Below, in pieces: positions 1-7,381 of a DNA stretch of 8,331 bases. The notes below the pieces were generated by a model that searched no databases, had not been told where the DNA came from, and saw only the letters and a program-made list of their open reading frames with translations. Each line of letters starts with the position of its first letter. The first letter of the stretch is position 1. The stretch comes from CAIZIN01 sp964483025 (lineage in GTDB: Bacteria; Patescibacteriota; Minisyncoccia; Phycocordibacterales; CAIZIN01): assembly GCA_964483025.1 (NCBI GenBank), contig CAYZZT010000029.1, positions 1-8,331 on the forward strand, given 5' to 3'. Position numbers and translations under genes: made by a program.

Positions 1-1
1 T

Positions 2-3000
2 TTATTCTTCGTCTCTCAAAATCGTATCTGTCTTGTACACCTTCCTTAGTTCTTCTTGCAAATCAGCGATCATTTTATGTTTTTTACTACCCGCAAATCC
101 TGTACCTGCTGGTATAAGGCGACCGATGATAACATTTTCTTTAAGACCTCGTAGTTGGTCCACATTACCTCGAACAGCATTTTGAATAAGAACTCGAGTT
201 GTGTGTTGGAATGAAGCAGCTGAAAGGAATGATCTTCTTGAAAGTGATACTTCTGTGATACCCATCACCACAGCATCACCGACTGCTGGCTCACCACCCT
301 CTGCAATTATTCTTTCATTTTCTTCATGAAGTGCTGCATTTTCTAGTAACTCTCCTTCTGTAAATAATGTATCACCTGCTTTTTTCACACGTACACGTGA
401 GAACATTTGTTTAACAATAACTTCAATGTGCTTTCTAGACACGGTCTCACCCTGAAGTTCATAAAGTTTATTCACTTCAGAAATAATATAATTTTGTGTA
501 GCTTCTCTTCCTCCATATTTGAACACTTCATCGATATCAGCAGAACCATCTGTCATGAGCTGTCCTTTTATAACTTTATCTCCAACACGCACCGTAGCAA
601 CACGCTTGTTTGTGAAAGCATATTCTATCTCACCTTTAACCTTTTTTGATTCACCATCATCTGAAAGAACCTTAATCATTCTATCTTTTCCAAGGTCAAT
701 AACTTCACTAACGGTACCATCAACTTTATTTACAACTGCTGGATTTTTTGGAGCTCTTTTTTCAAAAACTTCTTCAACACGAGGAAGACCTTGTGTAATA
801 TCTCCACCAACAGATGCAATACCTCCAGCATGGAATGTACGCATTGTAAGCTGAGTACCCGGCTCTCCAATAGCTTGTGCAGCCACTGTACCCACCGCTT
901 CCCCAATATCAATCATTACATTTCTACCTAAGTCAGTTCCGTAACATTGTGCACAAACACCATGAAGAGATGCGCATGTAAGTGGTGAACGAACTTCGAC
1001 AGAGGCAACATCCCTTTCTTCAACTATTTTTGAATCATCTTTTGTAATCAAGTGGCCTTTTTTAAATACAATTTCTCCAGCAGAGTCCACAATATTTGAT
1101 GCGGCAACACGGCCACGAATTTTCTTCGACAAAGGAATTTCAATACCGGAATCACTTCCACGAACAATCACAACTGAATCTTTTGTTCCACAATCTACTT
1201 CTGAAACGACAACATCCTGAGCAACATCAAAGAGGCGTCGAGTTAAATAACCCGCCTTCGCCGTGTTAAGTGCGGTGTCTGTCAAACCTTTTCTGGAACC
1301 ATGAGTCGAAATAAAATATTCAATCGGTGTAAGACCTGCTTTATATGACGAAAGAATTGGGAATTCAATTGTCTCACCTTGGTTGTTTGCAATAAGGCCC
1401 TTAATACCTGCCATCTGTGTAATATTTCCAATAGAACCTCGAGCTCCTGAAATAACCATATCGTAAATTGGACCATCTTTCACAAACGCCTCGTTCATAA
1501 TTTTTTCAATTTTACCTTTAGCTTCATGCCAAAGCTCAATATTTTTCCTATATCTTTCATCTTCGGAAAGAAGTCCTTCATTAAATTGATTTTGAACTTC
1601 TTCAGATTCTTTCTTTGCAGATTCTATAATAACAGCTTTCGATGCTGGTTCCCGAACATCATCAATACCCCAAGTTGTACCTGAGTGAGTTGTATATTTG
1701 AAACCAAAAACCTTAATCTTATCCATTATTGTTGGAATATTTTCAATTCCATATTTGTTGGTAAGATCATCAATAATTGCTGTCATTTTCTTCTTTTCCA
1801 TTTCTGCATTTATATATGTATAATCTTTAGGCAAAACTGAGTTAAATAGAAGTCGCCCAACAGAAGTTTCAAATGTTCCATTTTCAAATTGCGCATATTT
1901 TGCTGTGTCTGTTGCAAGAACTTTAATTTTTGCTCGAAAACCTACCAATCCATAATCATATGCATTAATAGCATCGTTTGGACTTGAGAAATATTTGCCT
2001 TCACCTTTTGTGCCTTCAATTATTTTTGTCATCCAATAACAACCCAAAACAATATCTAGAAGTTTTGCTGCAACAATAGGATCTCCAGAACCTGGCTTTA
2101 AAATATTTTTATCCGCGGCCATAATTTCTCGAGCTTCCATTTGAGCTTCCTCACCTAATGGAACATGCACAGCCATTTGGTCTCCGTCGAAGTCGGCGTT
2201 GAAAGCTGTACACACAAGAGGGTGAACTTGAATAGCAGATCCTTCAATAAGAATTGGTTGAAAAGCCTGAATACCTAGTCTGTGAAGTGTGGGAGCACGG
2301 TTTAGAAGAACATATTTTCCTTCAATCACACTTTCAAGAATTGCCCACACCTCAGGAATTCCTTCATCAATTAATTTATTTGCTCCACGAATATTAAAAG
2401 CAAATTCTTTTCCTAAAAGTTCTGAAATAATGAATGGTCGAAAAAGTTCAAGCGCCATATGCTTTGGTAAACCACATTGATGAAGTTTCAAATCTGGACC
2501 AACAACAATAACAGAGCGCCCTGAATAGTCCACACGTTTTCCAAGAAGATTTCCTCGAAGAAGACCTCTTTTGCCTTTAAGATTATCCGCAAGAGATTTT
2601 AAAGGTCTTCGTTGTGCTTGATTAAGCCCAGCAAAAGCTGCGTTACCGTGGCGAATTGAATTGTCGATAAGCGCATCCACAGCTTCTTGAAGAATTCTTT
2701 TTTCATTTCGCAAAATAACTTCTGGAGCTTTAATTTCTATAAGTTTCTTCAAACGATTATTTCGGTTAATAACTCGTCTGTACAAATCATTCACATCACT
2801 CGTTGCATGTCGTCCTCCATCTAAAGCCACCATAGGCCGAAGTGCTGGTGGAATCACAGGGATACGTGTAAGAAACATCCACTCTGGACGAATGTTTCCC
2901 TTCACCATTGATTTAACAACAATTAATCTTTTTGAAATTTTTTCTCTTTCTAGTGATTTTGCTTTTTCTATATTTTTTTCAAGTTCTGCCTGAAGCTTCA

Positions 3001-3703
3001 CAAGATCTAAATCTTTCAAAAGACCGTATATTGCTTCCGCGCCAATTGATGCATCAAAAAGTGTTCCGTACTTCATTGAGTATTTGTGGTAGATAACTTC
3101 ATCTATAACTTTTCCTGCTTGAATTGCATCAATTTCTTTCTTTGTTTCAAGTAAAAGATTTTTTAGAGCATCTTTTGTTTTTTCATCTTGAATATTTTTT
3201 ATTTTTGATTTAAATTCTGAATCCAAATCACTTAGAATTCGAGCTCTTTCTTCTTCATCCACAAGAGTTATAAGATAACCTGCAAAGTAAACCACTTTCT
3301 CAAGCTCAATTCCTGACATTCCAAGAAGAAGCGAGATTCGTGAAGGCACTGAGCGCAGGAACCAAATATGGCCGATGGGAGTAGCTAAATCAATATGCCC
3401 CATTCTTTCTCTTCGCACCACAGAGCGTGTAAGCTCCACTCCACATTTTTCACAAATAATTCCTTTATAGCGAATGCCTTTATATTTTCCACAGTAACAT
3501 TCATAGTCATGATCAGGACCAAAAATCTTCTCATCGAAAAGACCGCTCTTTTCACTTCGCTGAGTTCGATAGTTCATAGTCTCTGGTTTTGTGACCTCAC
3601 CATATGACCATTCTTTAATTCTCTCTGGAGATGCAAGTCTTAGTGAAATCAAATCGAAATCATTGAAGTCTTGTGTTTTGTTGTTGATTATTTTTGTGTT
3701 CAT
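2..3703 (-). CDS. rpoC: DNA-directed RNA polymerase subunit beta' (RpoC)
   Basis: This gene encodes the largest subunit of the RNA polymerase core, which holds the catalytic Mg2+ and forms the clamp. Seen in the 1233-residue product: an N-terminal zinc site (C69, C71, C84, C87); clamp helices that in the family bind sigma, around residues 300-360; the metal-binding motif NADFDGD at 502-508 with D504, D506 and D508; a bridge helix around 788-825; a second zinc site C838, C910, C917, C920; and the trigger-loop motif MRTFH at 954-958, ending in the catalytic-loop His. It is shorter than E. coli RpoC (1407 residues), consistent with lacking the large trigger-loop insertion. The ATG start places the conserved segment FDLISLRLASPERIKEWS near the N-terminus, as expected, but no Shine-Dalgarno sequence precedes it. 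It follows rpoB by 119 nt and is probably co-transcribed with it. The stop is TAA one base from the window edge. Confidence 0.99.
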   Translation of the reverse strand: MNTKIINNKTQDFNDFDLISLRLASPERIKEWSYGEVTKPETMNYRTQRSEKSGLFDEKIFGPDHDYECYCGKYKGIRYKGIICEKCGVELTRSVVRRERMGHIDLATPIGHIWFLRSVPSRISLLLGMSGIELEKVVYFAGYLITLVDEEERARILSDLDSEFKSKIKNIQDEKTKDALKNLLLETKKEIDAIQAGKVIDEVIYHKYSMKYGTLFDASIGAEAIYGLLKDLDLVKLQAELEKNIEKAKSLEREKISKRLIVVKSMVKGNIRPEWMFLTRIPVIPPALRPMVALDGGRHATSDVNDLYRRVINRNNRLKKLIEIKAPEVILRNEKRILQEAVDALIDNSIRHGNAAFAGLNQAQRRPLKSLADNLKGKRGLLRGNLLGKRVDYSGRSVIVVGPDLKLHQCGLPKHMALELFRPFIISELLGKEFAFNIRGANKLIDEGIPEVWAILESVIEGKYVLLNRAPTLHRLGIQAFQPILIEGSAIQVHPLVCTAFNADFDGDQMAVHVPLGEEAQMEAREIMAADKNILKPGSGDPIVAAKLLDIVLGCYWMTKIIEGTKGEGKYFSSPNDAINAYDYGLVGFRAKIKVLATDTAKYAQFENGTFETSVGRLLFNSVLPKDYTYINAEMEKKKMTAIIDDLTNKYGIENIPTIMDKIKVFGFKYTTHSGTTWGIDDVREPASKAVIIESAKKESEEVQNQFNEGLLSEDERYRKNIELWHEAKGKIEKIMNEAFVKDGPIYDMVISGARGSIGNITQMAGIKGLIANNQGETIEFPILSSYKAGLTPIEYFISTHGSRKGLTDTALNTAKAGYLTRRLFDVAQDVVVSEVDCGTKDSVVIVRGSDSGIEIPLSKKIRGRVAASNIVDSAGEIVFKKGHLITKDDSKIVEERDVASVEVRSPLTCASLHGVCAQCYGTDLGRNVMIDIGEAVGTVAAQAIGEPGTQLTMRTFHAGGIASVGGDITQGLPRVEEVFEKRAPKNPAVVNKVDGTVSEVIDLGKDRMIKVLSDDGESKKVKGEIEYAFTNKRVATVRVGDKVIKGQLMTDGSADIDEVFKYGGREATQNYIISEVNKLYELQGETVSRKHIEVIVKQMFSRVRVKKAGDTLFTEGELLENAALHEENERIIAEGGEPAVGDAVVMGITEVSLSRRSFLSAASFQHTTRVLIQNAVRGNVDQLRGLKENVIIGRLIPAGTGFAGSKKHKMIADLQEELRKVYKTDTILRDEE

Positions 3704-3713
3704 AGTTTTACTT

Positions 3714-3745
3714 GGGCGAACATTTTGTAATCAAAATGTTTTAGC
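3714..3745 (-). repeat. 32-nt hairpin repeat, copy 1 (rpoC-proximal)
   Basis: This copy contains a perfect 9-bp inverted repeat, aacattttg / caaaatgtt (3719-3727 and 3732-3740), with a 4-nt loop. It is framed by gggcg on the left and ttagc on the right. It matches the second copy at 3769-3800 in 27 of 32 positions, and four of the five differences fall in the loop. It ends about 10 nt upstream of the rpoC ATG in the mRNA, so it could affect ribosome access. No U-run follows the stem on the minus strand, so it is not an ordinary terminator. The function is unknown. Confidence 0.8.
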
Positions 3746-3750
3746 TCTAA

Positions 3751-3767
3751 ACCACACATCGTGTGGT
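3751..3767 (-). repeat. Central palindrome between the two hairpin repeats
   Basis: A perfect 7-bp inverted repeat, accacac / gtgtggt, has a 3-nt loop and lies in the 23-nt spacer between the two 32-nt repeats. Its stem sequence is unrelated to theirs. It would form a compact GC-containing hairpin in the rpoB-rpoC mRNA, or could serve as a protein-binding palindrome in DNA. The role is unknown. Confidence 0.7.
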
Positions 3768-3768
3768 C

Positions 3769-3800
3769 GGGCGAACGTTTTGGGTACAAAATGTTTTAGC
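3769..3800 (-). repeat. 32-nt hairpin repeat, copy 2 (rpoB-proximal)
   Basis: This is the second copy of the 32-nt element. Its arms are aacgttttg (3774-3782) and caaaatgtt (3787-3795), around a 4-nt loop. One position has changed relative to copy 1: it gives a G-U pair if the plus strand is transcribed and an A-C mismatch in the minus-strand mRNA. The perfect arm of this copy can pair without mismatch with the far arm of copy 1, which would give a longer-range alternative fold enclosing the central palindrome. It begins 23 nt after the rpoB stop codon in the mRNA. Confidence 0.8.
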
Positions 3801-3814
3801 CTGTTTGTTTAGAA

Positions 3815-3843
3815 ATTATAAATTATTCTTCATCTTCTGTTAT
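3815..3843 (-). promoter_or_regulatory. Possible internal promoter for rpoC
   Basis: On the minus strand a perfect -10 box, TATAAT (3820-3815), lies just after the rpoB stop. It is 17 nt downstream of ATAACA (3843-3838), which matches the -35 consensus at four of six positions and lies inside the last rpoB codons. Transcription would start near 3808, just before the hairpin cluster, making the cluster the rpoC 5' leader. The region is AT-rich, so a chance match is quite possible. Confidence 0.3.
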
Positions 3844-6800
3844 AACTTCTTTTGAAGTAATTTTCTTTCGACCTGACCCATCTTTCTTTTTAAGTTCAAT
3901 ATCCAATCCAAGCGCTCGCAAGTTTGCTAGAAGCACATTAAATGATGCTGGTACATTTGGCTGTTTCAATAGTTCACCTTTCACAATAGAATCAAATGCT
4001 TGTGAACGTCCAATAATATCGTCTGATTTAATAGTGAGCATTTCTCGAAGCGTATAAGATACACCATGCCCGAGTAGCGCCCACACTTCCATCTCTCCAA
4101 GTCTCTGTCCTCCACCTTGTGCTTTACCTCCAAGTGGCTGTTGTGTAATAAGAGAGTAAGGACCAATCGATCGCATGTGAATTTTATCTTCCACCATATG
4201 GTGAAGTTTCAAAATATACATATAACCCACAGCAACTTTCTGCTCAAACTTTTCACCTGTTCGTCCATCAAAAAGATCCATCTTTCCATCTTCAGGAAAT
4301 CCTGCTTTCACAAGCTCTGCTTTAATTTCAACATCTGTTGCCCCAACAAAAGGAGGAACAATTGCTTGATAGCCCAAAGTATTTGCAGCAAGCCCAAGGT
4401 GAATTTCAAGAATTTGACCAAGGTTCATACGAGAAGGCACACCGAGTGGAGTAAGAATAACATCAATAGGTGTTCCATCAGCCATATAAGGCATTTCTTC
4501 GATTGGAAGAACTTTTGAAATAACACCTTTGTTTCCGTGTCGCCCCGCAAGCTTGTCTCCAACCTGCACTGTTCGAAGCTGAGCAATTTCAATATGAATT
4601 CTTTTTATAATTCCTGATTCTAACTTATCGCCATTTTCTCTTGAAAAGATTTTTACAGAAACAACACGTCCTCGCTTTCCGTTTTCAAGTCGCTTTGATG
4701 TATCTTTCACATCACGAGCTTTTTCACCGAAAATAGATCTTAGCAATCTTTCTTCTGGAGTAAGTTGGGTCTCACCTTTTGGAGTAATCTTTCCAACAAG
4801 AATATCGCCCGGTCGTACTTCTGCACCAATTCGCACAAGACCTTCTTCATCTAAGTTTTTTAGTTTAATTTCACCAACATTTGGAATATCTGGAGTTGTA
4901 ACTTCGGGACCGAGTTTTGTATCACGCACATTAATCACAAATTCTTCAAGATGAATAGAAGCAAATTTATTTTCTTTAACAACTCTTTCGGAAAGAATAA
5001 TAGCATCTTCAAAGTTTGAGCCAGACCATGACAAAAATGCAACAAGCATATTTTGTCCTAATGCCATTTGTCCGTTATCTGAAGTTGATGTATCGGCAAG
5101 CAAGTCCCCCTTTGAAACCTTATCCCCAAGATTTACTTTTGGTCGCTGGTGAAAACAAGTAAATGAGTTTGTTCTTTCAAATCGCACAAGACTATATATA
5201 GTATCTTTTCCTTTTCCATTTCGTAGTACAATTTTGTTTCCATCAACAGCTGTAATTGTACCGTCTTCATCAGCTCGAATTACTCGGAGTGTGTCTGTGA
5301 CCGCTTTTTCTTCAATACCTGTAGCAACTATAGGGGCTTCGGGAACAATACATGGAGTCGCCTGCTTTTGCATGTTCGAACCCATGAGCGCTCGGTTTGC
5401 ATCATCGTGGTTTAAGAAAGGAATCATAGATGTCGCAATTGAAAATGGTTGGTTTGTTGCAACATCCATATAATCTACCTGATCCGGCTTTACCAAAAAT
5501 GGTTCTCCATCCCTTCTTACCTCAACGGAAACTTCTGTAATATGTCCGGTTTTATCATATGCTGTTGCAGCATGAGCAATATTGTATCTTTCTTCTTCAA
5601 GGGCATTTAGGTACACAACCTCTGCTGTAACTTTTCCATTTTTTACTTTTGCGTATGGAGTTTCAATCATTCCAAATTCATTCACCTTTGCATATGTTGC
5701 AAGACGCAAAATAAGACCAATGTTTGGACCTTCTGGAGTGTGAATTGGACAAAGTCTTCCATAGTGAGAAGGGTGCACGTCTCGAACTTCAAAACCTGCT
5801 CGGTCTCTCGATAGTCCTCCGGGGCCTAGAGCAGAAAGTGTGCGTAAATGTTCAACTTCAGCAAGTGCATTTTCCTGTTGCATAAATTGTGAAAGCTGAT
5901 TTTGTGTAAAGAATTCTTTTATTCTAGCCTGAAGTGGCCGAGGAGAAATAAACTGAATAGGAAGAGTTGCATCTGTATCGATTGTAGACATTCTGTTTTG
6001 AATGTTTCTTTTCATTTGAGTCATACCAACTCTAATTTTTGACTGTAGAAGTTCACCAACAAAACGCACTCGTCTACTTCCAAGATGGTCGATATCATCT
6101 TCCATACCTTCTGGATTTTGGTTTAGGCCACATATATATGAAGCCATGACCGCAACATCATCAAGAGAAAGTGTGCCTCTTAACAAATCTTTATCATCCA
6201 TTGATTTTTGGAATCTTTTATTGAATCGAAAACGTCCAGCTTTTGAAAGATCATATCTTTCCTTACTAAAAATAGAATCTACAAAACTATGGGCAATTTC
6301 TGGAGTAGCTAGGTCTCCGTCACGAAGCCTTTTGTAAATTTCGAGATATGAATCTTCTTGAGTTTTTGCTGTATCTTTTGCAATAGAAAGTTCAATCATC
6401 TTTTTGACATCTTCATTGCTGTCTTTAAAACGAGCTATGATAGCTTCGTCTGTAACATCACCAAGAACACGGAAAAGAGAAGCGATTGGGAATTTGCGTT
6501 TTTTGTCTACACGAACATACATCACACCATCGGCTTCTGTGTCGATTTCAATCCAAGCACCTCGTGAAGGAATGATTTTTGCTCCGAAGAATTTTCGTCC
6601 TCGAAGTTCATTGGCTGTAAAGAATACACCATATGAACGTGCAAGCTGTGGAACAACAACTCTTTCAATCCCATTGATTATGAAAGTGGCGTTACGAGTC
6701 ATTAAAGGAAATTCTGCCATAAAAACTTCTTGCTCCTTTTCTGTACCAAGAATTTTATTTTTCACACGCACAGTGGCTTTAAGTGGGGCTTCATATGAAA

Positions 6801-7044
6801 GTTTGTTTACCTTTGCATATTGCTCGTCACACTTCGCTTCTCCAAGCTCAAAGTTTACAAAATCTAGCTCAAACTTTTTCTCTGAAAAGTCTTTTACCGC
6901 TGAAAACTCTTTAAAAGTTTCTGCAAGTCCAAAAGTCTTGAGCCAATCAAAAGACTTGATTTGAGATTCAATCAAGTTTGGCATCTCTATCATTGATTCT
7001 TTGTATCGAGAGAAAAACTTTTTAGGTCGTTGTTGTGTATTCAT
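3823..7044 (-). CDS. rpoB: DNA-directed RNA polymerase subunit beta (RpoB)
   Basis: This gene encodes the second-largest core polymerase subunit. Seen in the 1073-residue product (numbered from the ATG): the rifampicin-pocket segment with QLSQFM at 383-388 and SALGPGG from 404; the NFEDA motif with E679 and D680; GDKLAGRHGNKG with the active-site lysines K831 and K839; and the C-terminal segment QQPLGGKAQGGGQRLGEMEVWALLGHG, which contacts beta'. It is shorter than E. coli RpoB (1342 residues), lacking its large insertions. I chose the ATG at 7044 because it places PKKFF...MPNLIESQ near the N-terminus as in relatives. The frame also opens at a TTG at 7083, adding 13 residues (MRIVDFNNNFNNN); GGGAGG lies only 3 nt before that TTG. 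At two positions that contact rifampicin, residues differ from E. coli. The gene has its own strong promoter upstream and rpoC downstream. Confidence 0.99.
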   Translation of the reverse strand: MNTQQRPKKFFSRYKESMIEMPNLIESQIKSFDWLKTFGLAETFKEFSAVKDFSEKKFELDFVNFELGEAKCDEQYAKVNKLSYEAPLKATVRVKNKILGTEKEQEVFMAEFPLMTRNATFIINGIERVVVPQLARSYGVFFTANELRGRKFFGAKIIPSRGAWIEIDTEADGVMYVRVDKKRKFPIASLFRVLGDVTDEAIIARFKDSNEDVKKMIELSIAKDTAKTQEDSYLEIYKRLRDGDLATPEIAHSFVDSIFSKERYDLSKAGRFRFNKRFQKSMDDKDLLRGTLSLDDVAVMASYICGLNQNPEGMEDDIDHLGSRRVRFVGELLQSKIRVGMTQMKRNIQNRMSTIDTDATLPIQFISPRPLQARIKEFFTQNQLSQFMQQENALAEVEHLRTLSALGPGGLSRDRAGFEVRDVHPSHYGRLCPIHTPEGPNIGLILRLATYAKVNEFGMIETPYAKVKNGKVTAEVVYLNALEEERYNIAHAATAYDKTGHITEVSVEVRRDGEPFLVKPDQVDYMDVATNQPFSIATSMIPFLNHDDANRALMGSNMQKQATPCIVPEAPIVATGIEEKAVTDTLRVIRADEDGTITAVDGNKIVLRNGKGKDTIYSLVRFERTNSFTCFHQRPKVNLGDKVSKGDLLADTSTSDNGQMALGQNMLVAFLSWSGSNFEDAIILSERVVKENKFASIHLEEFVINVRDTKLGPEVTTPDIPNVGEIKLKNLDEEGLVRIGAEVRPGDILVGKITPKGETQLTPEERLLRSIFGEKARDVKDTSKRLENGKRGRVVSVKIFSRENGDKLESGIIKRIHIEIAQLRTVQVGDKLAGRHGNKGVISKVLPIEEMPYMADGTPIDVILTPLGVPSRMNLGQILEIHLGLAANTLGYQAIVPPFVGATDVEIKAELVKAGFPEDGKMDLFDGRTGEKFEQKVAVGYMYILKLHHMVEDKIHMRSIGPYSLITQQPLGGKAQGGGQRLGEMEVWALLGHGVSYTLREMLTIKSDDIIGRSQAFDSIVKGELLKQPNVPASFNVLLANLRALGLDIELKKKDGSGRKKITSKEVITEDEE

Positions 7045-7068
7045 ATTGTTATTAAAATTGTTATTAAA
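7045..7068 (-). repeat. Perfect 12-nt tandem repeat abutting the rpoB ATG
   Basis: Two perfect copies of attgttattaaa (plus-strand sense; 7045-7056 and 7057-7068) end directly at the ATG of rpoB. In the mRNA this is an unstructured A/U-rich stretch with no Shine-Dalgarno match. If translation instead began at the upstream TTG, the repeat would encode an Asn-rich segment (FNNNFNNN). It may be an A/U-rich ribosome-loading site, which is an inference. Confidence 0.75.
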
Positions 7069-7086
7069 ATCTACTATACGCAAAAA

Positions 7087-7092
7087 CCTCCC
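7087..7092 (-). promoter_or_regulatory. Shine-Dalgarno-like GGGAGG with displaced start codons
   Basis: GGGAGG on the minus strand is a good match to the anti-Shine-Dalgarno sequence. It sits only 3 nt before the in-frame TTG at 7083 and 42 nt before the ATG at 7044. Neither spacing is ideal, so it does not settle the rpoB start. I see no ATG, GTG or other TTG at the usual 5-9 nt distance. Confidence 0.4.
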
Positions 7093-7123
7093 GTTCTATT
7101 TGGGTTCTAAAGACAATTATTAA

Positions 7124-7129
7124 ATTATA
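7124..7129 (-). promoter_or_regulatory. Second -10-like box upstream of rpoB
   Basis: TATAAT on the minus strand would place a start near 7117, giving a leader of about 70 nt to the ATG. The hexamer 17 nt upstream (cacgtt) is a poor -35. A TTGTCA is present but only 11 nt away, which is too close. This may be a weak secondary promoter or a chance match in AT-rich DNA. Confidence 0.25.
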
Positions 7130-7152
7130 GGAGTCTTTGTTGACAAAACGTG

Positions 7153-7189
7153 GGAAGGCAAGTTATTAAATGAAACTAACTTGACTTTC
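7153..7189 (-). promoter_or_regulatory. Inverted repeat in the rpoB mRNA leader
   Basis: A perfect 7-bp inverted repeat, caagtta / taacttg (7159-7165 and 7177-7183), has an 11-nt loop. Beyond a single mismatch, three more base pairs (7155-7157 with 7185-7187) extend it. It lies about 30 nt downstream of the predicted transcription start and well upstream of the rpoB start, so it would form a leader hairpin. It is not followed by a U-run. Whether it is an operator, an RNA structure or chance cannot be told from sequence alone. Confidence 0.35.
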
Positions 7190-7222
7190 TCGGAAAATAC
7201 TCAATCAAAAGTCGTACGCGTG

Positions 7223-7250
7223 ATTATAGCAAAACTGCGGAGGATGTCAA
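7223..7250 (-). promoter_or_regulatory. Consensus sigma70-type promoter for rpoBC
   Basis: On the minus strand TTGACA (7250-7245) is separated by 16 nt from TATAAT (7228-7223). Both hexamers match the housekeeping consensus perfectly. Transcription would start near 7216, giving an rpoB leader of about 170 nt to the ATG at 7044. The promoter points towards rpoB and lies downstream of the terminator that ends the previous unit, so rpoBC appears to be an independent operon with a strong promoter. Confidence 0.85.
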
Positions 7251-7280
7251 TGGGGATTTTTCCACGCCACGCCAATCGGC

Positions 7281-7310
7281 TTGACTTACCTGTACTGTCG
7301 GTGCTACTAT
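7281..7310 (+). promoter_or_regulatory. Possible plus-strand promoter facing the terminator
   Basis: TTGACT and TACTAT are separated by 18 nt on the plus strand. A transcript would begin near 7317 and run directly into the bidirectional hairpin at 7340-7381 and the T-run after it, giving an RNA of about 70 nt. No coding sequence lies in that interval. The boxes match the consensus imperfectly, so this is a weak call. Confidence 0.2.
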
Positions 7311-7339
7311 TTACATATAAGCAAATAAGTGTGCTTGTT

Positions 7340-7381
7340 ACCAAAAATGTGTGTCCTAGGTCTAGGGCCCACATTTTTGGT
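7340..7381 (-). terminator. Long symmetrical hairpin, probable bidirectional terminator
   Basis: A perfect 12-bp stem, accaaaaatgtg / cacatttttggt (7340-7351 and 7370-7381), encloses a further stem cctag / ctagg (7355-7359 and 7362-7366). Apart from one mismatch and one G-U pair the pairing is almost continuous. A-rich and T-rich tracts flank the GC-rich core on both sides, the pattern of a bidirectional intrinsic terminator. It lies 15 nt beyond the DUF3800 stop codon and upstream of the rpoB promoter, so it most likely ends the trmD-DUF3800 transcript. On the plus strand a further run of T follows the stem. Confidence 0.7.

Noticed and set aside
407..854. Overlapping plus-strand open frames antisense to the end of rpoC
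   Set aside because: They are shadows of rpoC coding sequence, with no recognisable domain and no ribosome binding site.
2..3703. Recoded UGA (Gly), as in Gracilibacteria and SR1
   Set aside because: The polymerase frames read through with the standard code, no in-frame TGA is needed, and all four genes end in TAA.
3714..3800. A minimal CRISPR array (two 32-nt repeats with a 23-nt spacer)
   Set aside because: There are only two copies, the spacer is itself a perfect palindrome, the repeats differ in their centres, and no cas genes are present. A hairpin repeat element explains it better.
6404..6964. 186-codon open frame on the plus strand inside rpoB
   Set aside because: It is antisense to well-conserved rpoB coding sequence, its translation shows no family motif, and it is explained as a shadow of the real gene.
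7118..7144. TTGTCA and TATAAT on the minus strand as a second full rpoB promoter
   Set aside because: The spacing is only 11 nt, too short for a sigma70-type promoter, so only the -10-like box is reported, at low confidence.
7140..7168. TTGACA on the plus strand followed after 17 nt by TTATTA, as a plus-strand promoter
   Set aside because: The -10 box is poor and no plus-strand gene or terminator lies suitably downstream.
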